From Furcasterigmium furcatum (Eukaryota; Ascomycota; Sordariomycetes; Glomerellales; Plectosphaerellaceae), in the NCBI GenBank assembly GCA_001599815.1, contig BCIA01000007.1, forward strand, positions 1,054,001 through 1,118,000: DNA of 64,000 nt, given 5' to 3'. Within the stretch, counting starts at the first letter, position 1; each line of letters starts with the position of its first letter. Of the stretch, positions 11,803-20,869 are shown one piece after another. The translations under genes and the position numbers were made by a program. Under the pieces are notes generated by a model. The model was not told the DNA's origin. It did no database searches and saw only the letters and a list, made by a program, of their open reading frames with translations.

Positions 11803-14175
11803 CTATTCCACTGCCGCCGGCTCAATGACTTCCGTCTCCCAAGTAAACAAGCGAGCATTCAAGAAATCCGGCTGGCTCAGCGACATCTGGGCCAACACGC
11901 CATCCAGCTGCTCGGGGTGTCGGGCCTCATCGTGCTGCTCCGACATGTCTGCGACCATACTCTGCAACACACCACCTGCGGTATCGCTCTGCTGGTAAAC
12001 ATGCGCCGCAACCTCTCTCGGGCAACTATCCGATTCCGCCACTGGTACAGGTGGCATTCCCGGGCCATGTCGAGGAGATACTCCCAACTGCTCCGTCCCG
12101 CCATCAAGGGGATCGGGCGCGATCTCAGCCTCTCTCAGCAGCTCTTCAATCGGTACCGCAAGGTCAATGGATTCCGGGTGCTTGATATCATAGCTGAGTC
12201 GCGAGTGCAGCATGGACGCAAGGTTGCTCAGGCTGGAGACTTCCACGGTGCTCCTGTCATCCAACCCTCCTCCGGTCCAGCGCTTGGCGGACTCGGCAAG
12301 CGCGGTGAAGAGAGTCTCGAACGCCTCGTCGACCGGTTCCATAGTCCAGCTCGAGTAGGCCAGCAGGGCGCGGGCCGCGGAGAACTGACAGTAGACGAAT
12401 TGGGGTGAGACCAGGTATCTGCGATGGAAGAGAAACCTCGTGCAGATCTTGGCGATCTCTTTGGCGCCGTATTTGATGATGGCGCACTGAGGGAGCAGTG
12501 TTCGGTGGAGGAGATCGCCAGAGGACCCAGCGCCGTGGAGAGCCCTGGGGCTCTGGTAGAGCAAGATGCTGCTCGTGTTGTGTGTCATGAGCGCAAGGGT
12601 GAGGTTGTGGTCCATGTAGCCGTCTTCATCGTAGGAGGCATGGTGAAACTGGGGAGGCAGCTCGCTCTTCCAGTTCGTCAGGATGAGGTCCAGCTCTAGA
12701 AATTCCTTCAGGAACGCGTGGGCATCCAGTCTTGAGCTCGTAGAGCCCCGGGACTTTGTTGCGAAGATTGCCACCATCGTGAGGATGTCGGTTGCTTCAA
12801 GGAGATAGGCGTACCCGCCGAGGTTCATGTCGCTGTAAAGCTGAACTTGCACGGCGATCGATGCTGCCACGAAGTCACGAGTGTGCATCGGCTCGCGATT
12901 CTGCCAATATTTTCCCGGGCAGGGGAGGACCCGTCGAATCTCCCGGGCGTTGAGACACGGCTGGACACCCGAAAAGATGCAGGCAAATCGATCCATGAGG
13001 AAAACGGCCCAGAACAGCCGCCGCACTGATTCCTTGTCCGGCCAGCTCTGGCCTCTCCCATCAAACTTGAGAAGCCGACGGTATGTGAGCTGCTCTCGAG
13101 TGACATGATGGTCTTCCACGTGTAACCCAGCCCGCACGACGATCTGCATCAGGTACATGCTGATGCCCCATATCTCCGTCACGCGGCCCTTGCCTAGCAG
13201 AAGGAAGTGAAGGACGAGAGCCCTTCTCATCTCGTCCATATCTGCTGAGTGGAAAAGCCGCTGGGTGCTCGAAAGCTTGAGCTCTTCGAAATATCGGGCC
13301 TGATCGTGAGCGACACCGGCGACGTAGGGAGAGCCCGCCGCGAGTATGGCCTGCAGCCAAGGGTCGATCGGCTTGATGGGGTCATAGCTTTCCAAACGCG
13401 GGTTCAACTCTGACCAAGGCATGATCGGGAGCCATGACTGTATGTGCTGCTCATAGAAGTCGCTGACCTGACGAAGCACATCGTGTGATGGAGATAGCGC
13501 TTGAGCGTGGATGACATCGCTCAGACAGGCAACACTCCTCGTAGCCCCAGAGCGGATGGCTATGGGACTCAGCGGTGCGTGGAAACCTCGTGATGGGCTC
13601 GCATTGTCAGATGCTGCTGGTAGCAGAGGCGGGTTCTGTAAGGATGGTTGACGTTGGCGAGCCTGCTGCTGTTGATGGAGTTGAAAGGCTTCACCGGATT
13701 CCGCAAGCTCCAAGAGACGGGCTCTTTCGTCCCACAGGGCCGATTGAAGCGTGGTAGTAGATACAGAGCCGCGAGTGGCATGCCCGATTGTCGTGTTACC
13801 ATCAAGAAGAAGTGACTGCCCCAGGACAAGCTTCTCCAACGTGTCCATGCGGCTGTTCAGTTCCTCGATGTATCCCGGCCGCGGGCCTCGGCCCTTTGCG
13901 CTCTCTTCGTACACACAAGAAATGCGCTTCAGCACGCACTTGGAGCATGGCTGCGTCCGCGAGCAGCGAAGCTTAGAACGGCGGCAGTTCTCGCAGGCTC
14001 GTCCAGCGGATGACGAATCACCGGCGCCCTCGAGCTCTCCATCCGAGCCCTTGCCGCCGTCACCTTGCACCTCGGCATATTCCGCTTCCCCGGTCAACCC
14101 CGCCTGGGAGAGCGTCCTCTGTCTCTTGCGGGGACGGCTCTTCGGGCGTGCTTCGGGTGGGTTTTCTGTCGCCAT
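11803..14175 (-). CDS. Zn2Cys6 transcription factor with fungal-specific middle domain
   Basis: Single-exon 790-residue DNA-binding regulator. The N-terminus is basic (PKSRPRKRQR, a likely nuclear signal). The Gal4-type binuclear zinc cluster near residue 60 reads CENCRRSKLRC, then a six-residue loop, then CSKCVLKRISC, giving all six cysteines. A short coiled-coil dimerisation segment follows (ELNSRMDTLEKLVLG). The middle homology region (PF04082 type) includes SVRRLFWAVFLMDRFAC and a following PCL-rich stretch. The open frame starts 88 codons further upstream without domain content, so the ATG giving MATENPPEARPK is preferred. It is divergent from the first lyase and next to the sugar transporter, so it is the best candidate for the cluster's specific activator. 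It could also be an unrelated regulator; no target is proved. Confidence 0.9.
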   Translation of the reverse strand: MATENPPEARPKSRPRKRQRTLSQAGLTGEAEYAEVQGDGGKGSDGELEGAGDSSSAGRACENCRRSKLRCSRTQPCSKCVLKRISCVYEESAKGRGPRPGYIEELNSRMDTLEKLVLGQSLLLDGNTTIGHATRGSVSTTTLQSALWDERARLLELAESGEAFQLHQQQQARQRQPSLQNPPLLPAASDNASPSRGFHAPLSPIAIRSGATRSVACLSDVIHAQALSPSHDVLRQVSDFYEQHIQSWLPIMPWSELNPRLESYDPIKPIDPWLQAILAAGSPYVAGVAHDQARYFEELKLSSTQRLFHSADMDEMRRALVLHFLLLGKGRVTEIWGISMYLMQIVVRAGLHVEDHHVTREQLTYRRLLKFDGRGQSWPDKESVRRLFWAVFLMDRFACIFSGVQPCLNAREIRRVLPCPGKYWQNREPMHTRDFVAASIAVQVQLYSDMNLGGYAYLLEATDILTMVAIFATKSRGSTSSRLDAHAFLKEFLELDLILTNWKSELPPQFHHASYDEDGYMDHNLTLALMTHNTSSILLYQSPRALHGAGSSGDLLHRTLLPQCAIIKYGAKEIAKICTRFLFHRRYLVSPQFVYCQFSAARALLAYSSWTMEPVDEAFETLFTALAESAKRWTGGGLDDRSTVEVSSLSNLASMLHSRLSYDIKHPESIDLAVPIEELLREAEIAPDPLDGGTEQLGVSPRHGPGMPPVPVAESDSCPREVAAHVYQQSDTAGGVLQSMVADMSEQHDEARHPEQLDGVLAQMSLSQPDFLNARLFTWETEVIEPAAVE

Positions 14176-14695
14176 GTTGTCGGCCAGTGAGGGGTCGGCT
14201 CGTTTTCGGGGGGCCACAGTGGGGAGAGATGGAGTGATCTTGCTGCGTGTGTATGTGTGGGTGGGAGATGTGCGATGTGGTTCGGACTCTCTCTCGGGGG
14301 ACTCGCCGACCCTTAAGGAGACGCTGTAGACCTGGCCGGCGGCGGGGACCGGGGGAACGTCCGGGCTCCGCGCCGGGGCCCCGCATGCCAAGACTCCGGG
14401 GTAGCAAGTTCGGGGCAACGGTTGCGACCATACCACCAAGCATGACTTTGCCGCTGCAACCTACCATACGAACATCAAGTGATCTTGGAAGTTTGGGGAC
14501 GATGGCATGCAGCGTGCTGATCCTCCACGGAGTGACTCCGAAAAGTTGTCCACAGGATGCCAGCCATTTTCTCGAGACGCCGTCAGAGCACCACAGGACG
14601 ACTTTGCATAAAGACCATCGAGGTGCCGTGAAGACTCCCCGAAAACTGTTCACTTCATAAAGAATAGAAGTTCTATCCTCTACTCCAGTCCAGAG
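14176..14695. other. Shared divergent promoter of the regulator and the first lyase
   Basis: About 520 bases separate the two start codons. The regulator-proximal half is very GC-rich and carries the CreA-type site cluster; the lyase-proximal half is AT-richer, with CATAAAG at about 14655 possibly serving as a TATA element for the lyase. Confidence 0.6.
14342..14401. promoter_or_regulatory. Cluster of CreA/CRE1-type SYGGRG sites
   Basis: Four plus-strand matches to the SYGGRG consensus of the carbon-catabolite repressor CreA lie at 14342, 14349, 14373 and 14396, and one minus-strand match (GCGGGG) at 14379-14384. They lie in the promoter shared by the activator gene and a secreted lyase. The match is seen directly; repressor binding is inferred. 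High local GC raises the chance rate, so the density is suggestive only. Confidence 0.4.
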
Positions 14696-15996
14696 ATGCG
14701 TCTCCAGTCTTTCATCACCTTGCAACTGGCCACTTCCGGGCTGGTTGCTGGATCTTCCACCCCTACCCGCACCACCAAGTCCGTGGAATCCCGCCAACAA
14801 GGCTTCATCCATCCCGGTCTTCTCCACACCACCGATGACTTCGACCGCATCAAGGGCTTCATCGAGGCCGAGGAAGAACCCTTCATCCTGGACTGGGTCA
14901 AGCTGAACGTCCAGGCGGACCCTGACTACGTGCCCAACCCTCACCCAACCGTCTGGCGCGGCCGGCAGACCGAGGGCCCGAACAACGTCGCGGACCTCTT
15001 CTTCGATATTGCCACCGCCTATGTCCTGGCCGTCCGCTGGCGGGTCGGAGGGGGCGACGAGTACGCTCAGGCTGCTGCTCACATTCTCGACTCCTGGAGC
15101 TCGACCCTCCGCGAGATTCGCGGGCCATCAGACAGATTCTTGGCCTCCGGTCTCCAGGGATATCAGGCAGCCAACGCGGTCGAGATTCTGCGGGAGTACG
15201 AGGGCTGGACGGGGTTCGATGCGGCAATCGGCATGCTCGTCAACATCTTCTACCCGATGAACCACGAGTTCACCACGCTGCACTTGAACATGCCAGACGA
15301 TCACTATTGGGCAAATTGGGACCTCGCAAACCTTGCCAGCATGATGGCCATCGGAGTCGTCGCTGACGACCGAGATATCTGGGACGAAGCCATCGAGTAC
15401 TTCAAGCACGGTCACGGGATGGGCGCCATCGAGAACGCCATCTGGGAACTGCACGTGGAGAACTGCACCGGTAAGGTCCTTGGGCAAGGTCAGGAGGCCG
15501 GTCGCGACCAGGCCCATGCCATCCTCGACTTTGCTCTGCTGGGAGTCATCGGCCAGCAAGCGAACAGCCAGGGACTCGATCTTTGGGGATATCTGGACAA
15601 CCGTATCTTGGCAGGGTATGTCCAGCAAACCCCCGTACTTTCCTCAATTTTCATGGCATGGCTAACCACGATTGTTATTATGAATGTAGCGCTGAGTACA
15701 TGGCGAAGTACAACTTGGGCCACGAGGTCCCATTCACCCTATACGTCAACTCTGTCCATGGAAATCACACGGTCATCAGTGAGGCTTATCGCGGCCAGAC
15801 CAGGCCGTTCGCAGAGATGATCTACGCTCATTACGCTTCTGTTAAGGGACTGGATGCTCGGTGGATTGGAGCTTACCGTGACTTCGTCGTCGAGGCGGGA
15901 GGCGGCTCTGAGGGTGGTATTGGCTCCTACGGCAATACCAGCGGAGGATATGATCAGGTGGGATTCGGGACGCTCCTATTCCGCCTGGAGGCTTAG
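14696..15996 (+). CDS. Secreted alginate-lyase-family polysaccharide lyase (lyase A)
   Basis: Predicted extracellular eliminase acting on a uronic-acid polymer. Exons 14696-15615 and 15690-15996 give 408 residues; the 74-bp intron splits a Gly codon just before AEYMAKYNLGHEVPF. The N-terminus is a signal peptide. The alpha-toroid alginate-lyase fold (PF05426) is suggested by IHPGLLHTTDDFDRI near the N-terminus, the DDHYWANWDLANLASM segment with a conserved Asn-His-Trp cluster, and GQEAGRDQAHA, where Arg and His are candidate catalytic residues. Fungal proteins of this type have been linked to glucuronan-lyase families such as PL38, from memory; alginate itself is an unlikely substrate for a terrestrial fungus. 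A GH88 hydrolase follows convergently, which fits a lyase whose products have unsaturated ends. Confidence 0.88.
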
Positions 15997-16388
15997 TTTG
16001 GCACATGGCTGGATGAGTCAATAGGGCAGCTCCGTACTTCGAGCTGTTGCATCCGGAAGGAGATATCAGTTCCTTTCAGGTCACCAAAGCGTGGGGGCAA
16101 GTCACGAAATTAAAGGCTTCCAGACTTTTATGGAAGATGAAAAATTCTTTGATGAAGATTGAGTTCGGTGTCGTAACACACCGAGATCATACACATCCAA
16201 TCGTCGATCATCAGCACTGAACATTATGAAAATACAATCCATGTACGGAGCTACCAGTCACATACACAGGCTGGGCAATGTCATTACTTGGGTGAATGCA
16301 TTAAATTCCCGTTGCCCTGAATCACGTATGCTTTCCCAACCCCGCCCTTTGGTGATCCCTGGCACCAAACCGGTAAACATAGATCATT
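15997..16388. other. Intergenic, convergent 3' ends of lyase A and GH88
   Basis: AT-richer sequence with the two 3' UTRs. No gene or repeat recognised. Confidence 0.6.
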
Positions 16389-17633
16389 CTAGGAAAGAAT
16401 TCGCTGGTCCGCAGCGGTCTCCTCAACAGGCTCCCAACCCAGATCCTTCAGGCGATTGCCGCACTCCAGAAAGTAGTAATCGGCATAAGACGATCCGTGG
16501 TGGGCTGTTCGCTGCAGCGCATGCCGATGGTCGTTGCTCGTGCTCTTGTCGAAGAGCGCGTCGCTGTCCGGGTCGGTGGCATCTCTCATGACGACGTCCA
16601 GAATCTGCAGTACCCGCTTCAGATAGTATGCCGACTTGTCAGTGCTGAGCGTTGCCTGCTGAAGCAGCAGCAAGATGCCGGAGCAGCCGATCGTGGCGGC
16701 GGACACGTCCCAGACCCCGGGCCGAGGGGCGTCAAAGTCCCAGTAGACAATGTTGTTGTTCTCGTCGACTCTGGAAAGGAAGTAGTCAATGAGATTCGAG
16801 GACGCTTGGAGGAATCTGTCCTCGCGTGTCCACTGGTAGACACTGGCATAGCCGTAGAGGGCCCACGCTTGGCCTCGGGCCCAGGTGGACTCGTGGTCGT
16901 AGCCCTGGCACGTCAGTCGATTGCGAATGCTCCCATCGCGGACGTCGTAGTTGACGACATGGTAGCTTGACCAGTCTGACCGAATGTGGTTTTTGAGTGT
17001 CGTCTCTGCATGGGTGGTGGCGATGTCGGCGAGCCGCGTCTCCCCTGAATGCTTGGCGGCAAAATAGAGGAGGTCGAGGTTCATCATGCCATCCATGACA
17101 ACAACGTAGTCAATGTCTTTTTGATTGAGATCGTATTCCTTCGTTCGTGCGCCGGCCCAGGAACGGATTACACGGGTGGTCGGGTTGTACCGCGTTGCCA
17201 AAGAGCGAGCGGCGTTGATGACGACTTCGAGAGACTCGCGGCAGCCTGTCAGCTCGAAGTCTCGTCTGAATGACGGCATGACCATGAAACCGAGGTCATG
17301 GTTGTCTGTCTTGAACTGTTCCTTCGCTAGCTCTACCTGCCATTTCTTCGCCGCAGCGAGAAGCTTGGGGCTCGGGACCGAGAGCGGCATCTTGAGGCTG
17401 CGTTCGTACAACGCCCAAACGCTGCCGGGGAAAAAGCCCGAGGTCCAAAAGCTGGAATCGTGGTATACGTAGTAGGGCAGGCCGGGAATGGTGTAGCGAG
17501 GGAACATGTCAGGGCTATCCGTTCTGTGAAGCACCTTGCGGGCCAGTTTCCAGATGCCGTCAACATACTGTTGGGAGAGGATTCGTCCAACCACTCCGGC
17601 GTTGGCGGCGTTTTGTTCATTGGAGTTGTTCAT
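16389..17633 (-). CDS. GH88 unsaturated glucuronyl hydrolase
   Basis: Removes the 4,5-unsaturated uronic acid left at the non-reducing end of oligosaccharides by polysaccharide lyases. Single exon, 414 residues, matching the family length. Landmarks in order are WTSGFFPGSVWALYE, NHDLGFMVMPSF with Asp113, DYVVVMDGMMNLDLLYFAA with Asp181, the SSYHVVNYD strand and GYDHESTWARGQAWALYGYA. Asp113 and Asp181 match the two catalytic aspartates known in bacterial GH88. The frame extends upstream only through a TTG, so the ATG giving MNNSNEQNAANAG is chosen. It has no signal peptide, so it should be cytosolic and needs imported substrate. A TATA-like box lies about 80 bp upstream. GH105 is related, but the motifs fit GH88 better. 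Confidence 0.93.
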   Translation of the reverse strand: MNNSNEQNAANAGVVGRILSQQYVDGIWKLARKVLHRTDSPDMFPRYTIPGLPYYVYHDSSFWTSGFFPGSVWALYERSLKMPLSVPSPKLLAAAKKWQVELAKEQFKTDNHDLGFMVMPSFRRDFELTGCRESLEVVINAARSLATRYNPTTRVIRSWAGARTKEYDLNQKDIDYVVVMDGMMNLDLLYFAAKHSGETRLADIATTHAETTLKNHIRSDWSSYHVVNYDVRDGSIRNRLTCQGYDHESTWARGQAWALYGYASVYQWTREDRFLQASSNLIDYFLSRVDENNNIVYWDFDAPRPGVWDVSAATIGCSGILLLLQQATLSTDKSAYYLKRVLQILDVVMRDATDPDSDALFDKSTSNDHRHALQRTAHHGSSYADYYFLECGNRLKDLGWEPVEETAADQRILS

Positions 17634-17711
17634 TGCGTCGCAAACCAAGCCAGATTCCAATGAAAGTGCAAAGAAACCTTTAAGGCATCAATATTTCACT
17701 TCATCGGCCTA

Positions 17712-17718
17712 CTTATAT
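17712..17718 (-). promoter_or_regulatory. TATA-like box of the GH88 gene
   Basis: ATATAAG on the minus strand, about 80 bp before the GH88 start codon. Confidence 0.45.
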
Positions 17719-18211
17719 CCTGTTTTGCACTCATAATCCGGCGCCGACTTGGAGGGTCACTTTCCGGGATGGGCCCCGAGAAATGGGCCGAACTCCGACC
17801 CACCCCCGCATCCGGGCATCCGGGGTCGGCATTGTGGCCCACCAACTCCATCACCAACCTTGATCTCTTCTGGGCTCGGATCGACGGGCTCCTGCACGCG
17901 AAAACGAACAACCTCAATGGAACACATCTGAAGCGGCTTCTCTCGCAGCCCCGTGCGCTCCAGCCAACGCCGGAGTGGATTGAGCCAGAGCCAGGCCGCA
18001 AGAAGGACAAGTCAGGGGCTGCACATCCCGGTGATTCGGCTGCGGAGATGATGTACAAGCCCTTCTCGAGCCTGTCCTTTGGATCCACGGGCTCGAAGGA
18101 AACGGCCACCGCGGCGACGACGCCAACGACCAAGGCCATATTGAGAGGGACAACCGCCCCGGCCAAGCCATTGGACGAACGTCGGGATCCCGCGCCAGGG
18201 CGGGAGGACGT

Positions 18212-18528
18212 CCAACCCACCTTCAAATCGACGCCCGTGCACTCAAGGTCTTCCGCGTCGTCTTCTGTAACCCGGGACGAGCACGACCCCGGGCGAGGTG
18301 GCGTGGAACGACTTTCTGCACGCCATGGCGTCCACGGGCTTCGCCGCGCAGAAGCTGTATGGGTCGGTGTGGCATTTTCAGCCGACGAGGTTAGACGTGG
18401 AGCGCAGCATCCAGTTCCACGAGCCGTACCCGAAGGGGAAAATCCCGTTCCGTGCTGCGAGGTACTATGGGAGGAGGCTCAGTCGAGCATATGGATGGTA
18501 CGGTAGTATGTTTGTTCCTACGGACTGA
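18212..18528 (+). pseudogene. Frameshifted remnant of a conserved fungal hypothetical gene
   Basis: Two adjoining plus-strand frames read as one broken protein end. The first (about 18212-18272) reads QIDARALKVFRVVFCNP; the second (about 18278-18528, ending in a stop) reads TPGEVAWNDFLHAMASTG, then KLYGSVWHFQPTRLDVERSI, FHEPYPKGKIPFR and GRRLSRAYGWYGSMF. I recall the same order of motifs at the C-terminus of uncharacterised proteins in many Sordariomycetes, where it is one continuous frame. No intron could fit between the two pieces, since they abut. No upstream exon is recognisable, so the rest of the gene is lost or too degraded to see. A sequencing error could mimic the frameshift, but not the missing upstream part. 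Confidence 0.6.
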
Positions 18529-19065
18529 TGTGTAGAATACATATTGTGACTAGGAAGAAACGCGGCCACCAGGAACTCTGCAGGGGACCTCGCTAACTGT
18601 CACTGGTCTATTTTCGAGAGCTCTCGTGAAAGATGCCATGTCGTTCTACAGGCGGCCTCACTTTGACTGCGTCATAAGTTCCCATCTTTTTGGCATCCAA
18701 TGCCTCCAAAGTACTTTTGTAGTACAGCGTGGGGAGTTGCACCAGGGCCTTCCAGTTCAGGCAAGAGGGCCGGATCTGCCACTCTTTTGGGCTCTAGGGC
18801 TGAGTATTCCAGGGGTCTAACACATGCAGATTGCGCGCCGGGGATGATCTCCGAAGAAGTTTATTCTTTTCCCATCAGAAGTATCTTGGCTGCCCCAAAC
18901 TGTTGCCTCGCCGTCTCGACCTCATCGTCACACTGACTCGCGATCATGGACGCCGTATCCTCGACAGTGCTGGGCTGGCCACCCGTGTCCACCGCGCCCA
19001 TCGCCCCTCACTATGGAAGTGACCTGTTTCTTGCCTCCGAGCCCATCAAGAGAATTGGCTTCTGT

Positions 19066-20244
19066 TCAAATCGAAGCACCGTTTACCAGCTCCTGTACCG
19101 ACCCAGTTGTCACTCCCTTGTATTCCTTCTGGCCCACTAAGCCACCTGAGACTTTGCCCGCAAACTGGCCAACGTTAAGGTCCTCGCTGGCCCGGAACCA
19201 AAACGTTGTCTGTGAAAAGTCGATAGTGAATCGCCAATGTTCATCGGTGTTGGGAGACACCAGATCGATAAGATACCCGCTATGGCGCGACTCGGGCAAT
19301 GGGTTCTGGGATCCGGGCGGAGAGGATAGATGGACCGGACCGGTTTTGGTGAGCTTGAAGGTACCGTAAGTGTCGGAGCACGATGCTTCGTGGTTGGCCG
19401 TGCGGAAGAGGACTTTGTTGCCCTTGGTGACTGTGGCGCTGAAGTAGGATCGGCCATCCACTGCCGATGTGTAGTTCCAGAGCATCAAACCATACGGTCC
19501 GACTATGGCTCGTGCCATGTCCCAGTTCTGGCTGACTACGGCCCAAGGCCGCGGGTTCCAGTTCTTGTCTCGTCCGCCGACACCGTTCAAGCGGAAAGGT
19601 GAGCCGCTAATGTCGAGGCGAACCTCAGCATCCGCAACAGGGAACTGCTCTTGCCAATACATCTCCGGGGCGAAGAGAACGCTTGCCTGCGGATGGGGGT
19701 ACACCAGTCCGCCGGGATAGATAGGAGGACCTCGTGATTTGAGCTTGAAAGTGCCGTTGATTGTGGCCGACTTGATGGTAACGATGGACCGTTTGAAGTC
19801 TGTAGATGCGGTGAAGCCCCAGGTGATGTTTCCACTCGTGTTCGCCCAGAGCCCAGAAGTTGTGTCCGGGCAAGTTGTCAAGGTCGAGACGTCAACGAAA
19901 GCATTCTCCATGTAGCGTGTGCCATTGGCCCAGGCAACAGAAATCAGGCCCCGCTGCGCAGCGACGACGTTGGCGACTTTGCCGCGAGTCAAGTAAACAA
20001 CAATGCTGGCCAGGCCGTCTTCCGAAACGGCATCGAAAGACCAGTTCTCGCTCACGCTATCGTCGAAGACAGTGACCATGGGAGAGTCAAAATGAGTCAA
20101 TGGATCTCCGCTGATCATGGCTGGGCCCTCGCCAAATTCTCCCCGAACAGCTCGGTGCTCGGTGCATTTCTTGTCTTTGGGGCTTGCTGAAACCGCGGAC
20201 GCAGCAACAGAGACCAGAATGGTGATTATCTGGTGAAGATGCAT
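19066..20244 (-). CDS. Secreted AttH/CrtC-like lipocalin-fold protein
   Basis: Single exon of 392 residues. A signal peptide (MHLHQIITILVSVAASAVSA) is followed by two tandem lipocalin-like halves. The most telling segment is GVGGRDKNWNPRPW followed by WDMARAIVGPYGLMLWNYTS, the hallmark layout of the hydroxyneurosporene-synthase/AttH family, to which fungal decalin-forming Diels-Alderases also belong. Known fungal Diels-Alderases sit beside polyketide synthases and are mostly intracellular; this one is secreted and sits among carbohydrate-active genes, so that role is doubtful. Several N-glycosylation sequons (NGT, NTS, NIT, NYT) fit secretion. The reaction is unknown. Confidence 0.8.
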   Translation of the reverse strand: MHLHQIITILVSVAASAVSASPKDKKCTEHRAVRGEFGEGPAMISGDPLTHFDSPMVTVFDDSVSENWSFDAVSEDGLASIVVYLTRGKVANVVAAQRGLISVAWANGTRYMENAFVDVSTLTTCPDTTSGLWANTSGNITWGFTASTDFKRSIVTIKSATINGTFKLKSRGPPIYPGGLVYPHPQASVLFAPEMYWQEQFPVADAEVRLDISGSPFRLNGVGGRDKNWNPRPWAVVSQNWDMARAIVGPYGLMLWNYTSAVDGRSYFSATVTKGNKVLFRTANHEASCSDTYGTFKLTKTGPVHLSSPPGSQNPLPESRHSGYLIDLVSPNTDEHWRFTIDFSQTTFWFRASEDLNVGQFAGKVSGGLVGQKEYKGVTTGSVQELVNGASI

Positions 20245-20869
20245 GGTTGAATGAGTTGAAAAGGTTGGATAGATGTGTGATGATCTTGGAATATCCTGAA
20301 GAGATTGGCAGAGATGTGAATACTAGAGGTGTCCATGAACACTCATTATATAGTCCATGACGCTCTCCCTTGGTTCCTCTCCATGTCGTTTGTGAAAGTG
20401 TTACTGGAGAGCGGAAATAAACGAAACCAGGCATCACAGACCAATATTGTTAGCAGAACCCACATTCATGGCTCCAGTCCTCGCAAGCAACCTCTGAATC
20501 AAGTGGTTAATCTTTGTTACTTTTGGACTTGAGAGGATCATGTCTTTATCGTAATCGCAAGTATAGTCTCAGATGAGCTTAGCAATGTGGATCTGATGTG
20601 ACCTGACTGCTTGGCCTTGTACATTGCGTCATGCAGAGGGTGGCTGAGCTTCTCCCGAGGAGACCCCAGAGGCTAAACCGGATTTGAGGTATCCTTGCGG
20701 TGTGCTGACAACCGCGTGATTGGTACACGATCCTTCGGCGGAGCATCCCAAGACAAGGTCAACATTGTTTCCCTTTGCGCGTTGTCCAGCATATTTTTCA
20801 ACACAGCTTCATCTCTCCCTTCCTCCAATTACATTCTCTTGCTTTGCTTGGTTTATCAAGGTTGATGAA
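20245..20869. other. Divergent promoter between the lipocalin-fold gene and a regulator
   Basis: About 620 bases between two divergent starts. AT-richer than its neighbours. Apart from the TATA-like box, no element is convincing. Confidence 0.55.
20346..20352 (-). promoter_or_regulatory. TATA-like box of the lipocalin-fold gene
   Basis: TATATAA on the minus strand, about 100 bp upstream of the start codon. Confidence 0.5.

Larger units (their letters stand above)
17634..19065. other. Intergenic region holding a gene remnant
   Basis: Apart from the GH88 promoter on the left, the frameshifted remnant at 18212-18528 and the probable 3' UTR of the lipocalin-fold gene on the right, nothing is supported. 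A 245-codon plus-strand frame at 17769-18506 shares bases with the remnant but is in the wrong frame for it and looks spurious. Confidence 0.55.

Noticed and set aside
17769..18506. 245-codon plus-strand frame across the gene remnant
   Set aside because: It reads the remnant region in a third frame; the conserved motifs are in the other two frames.
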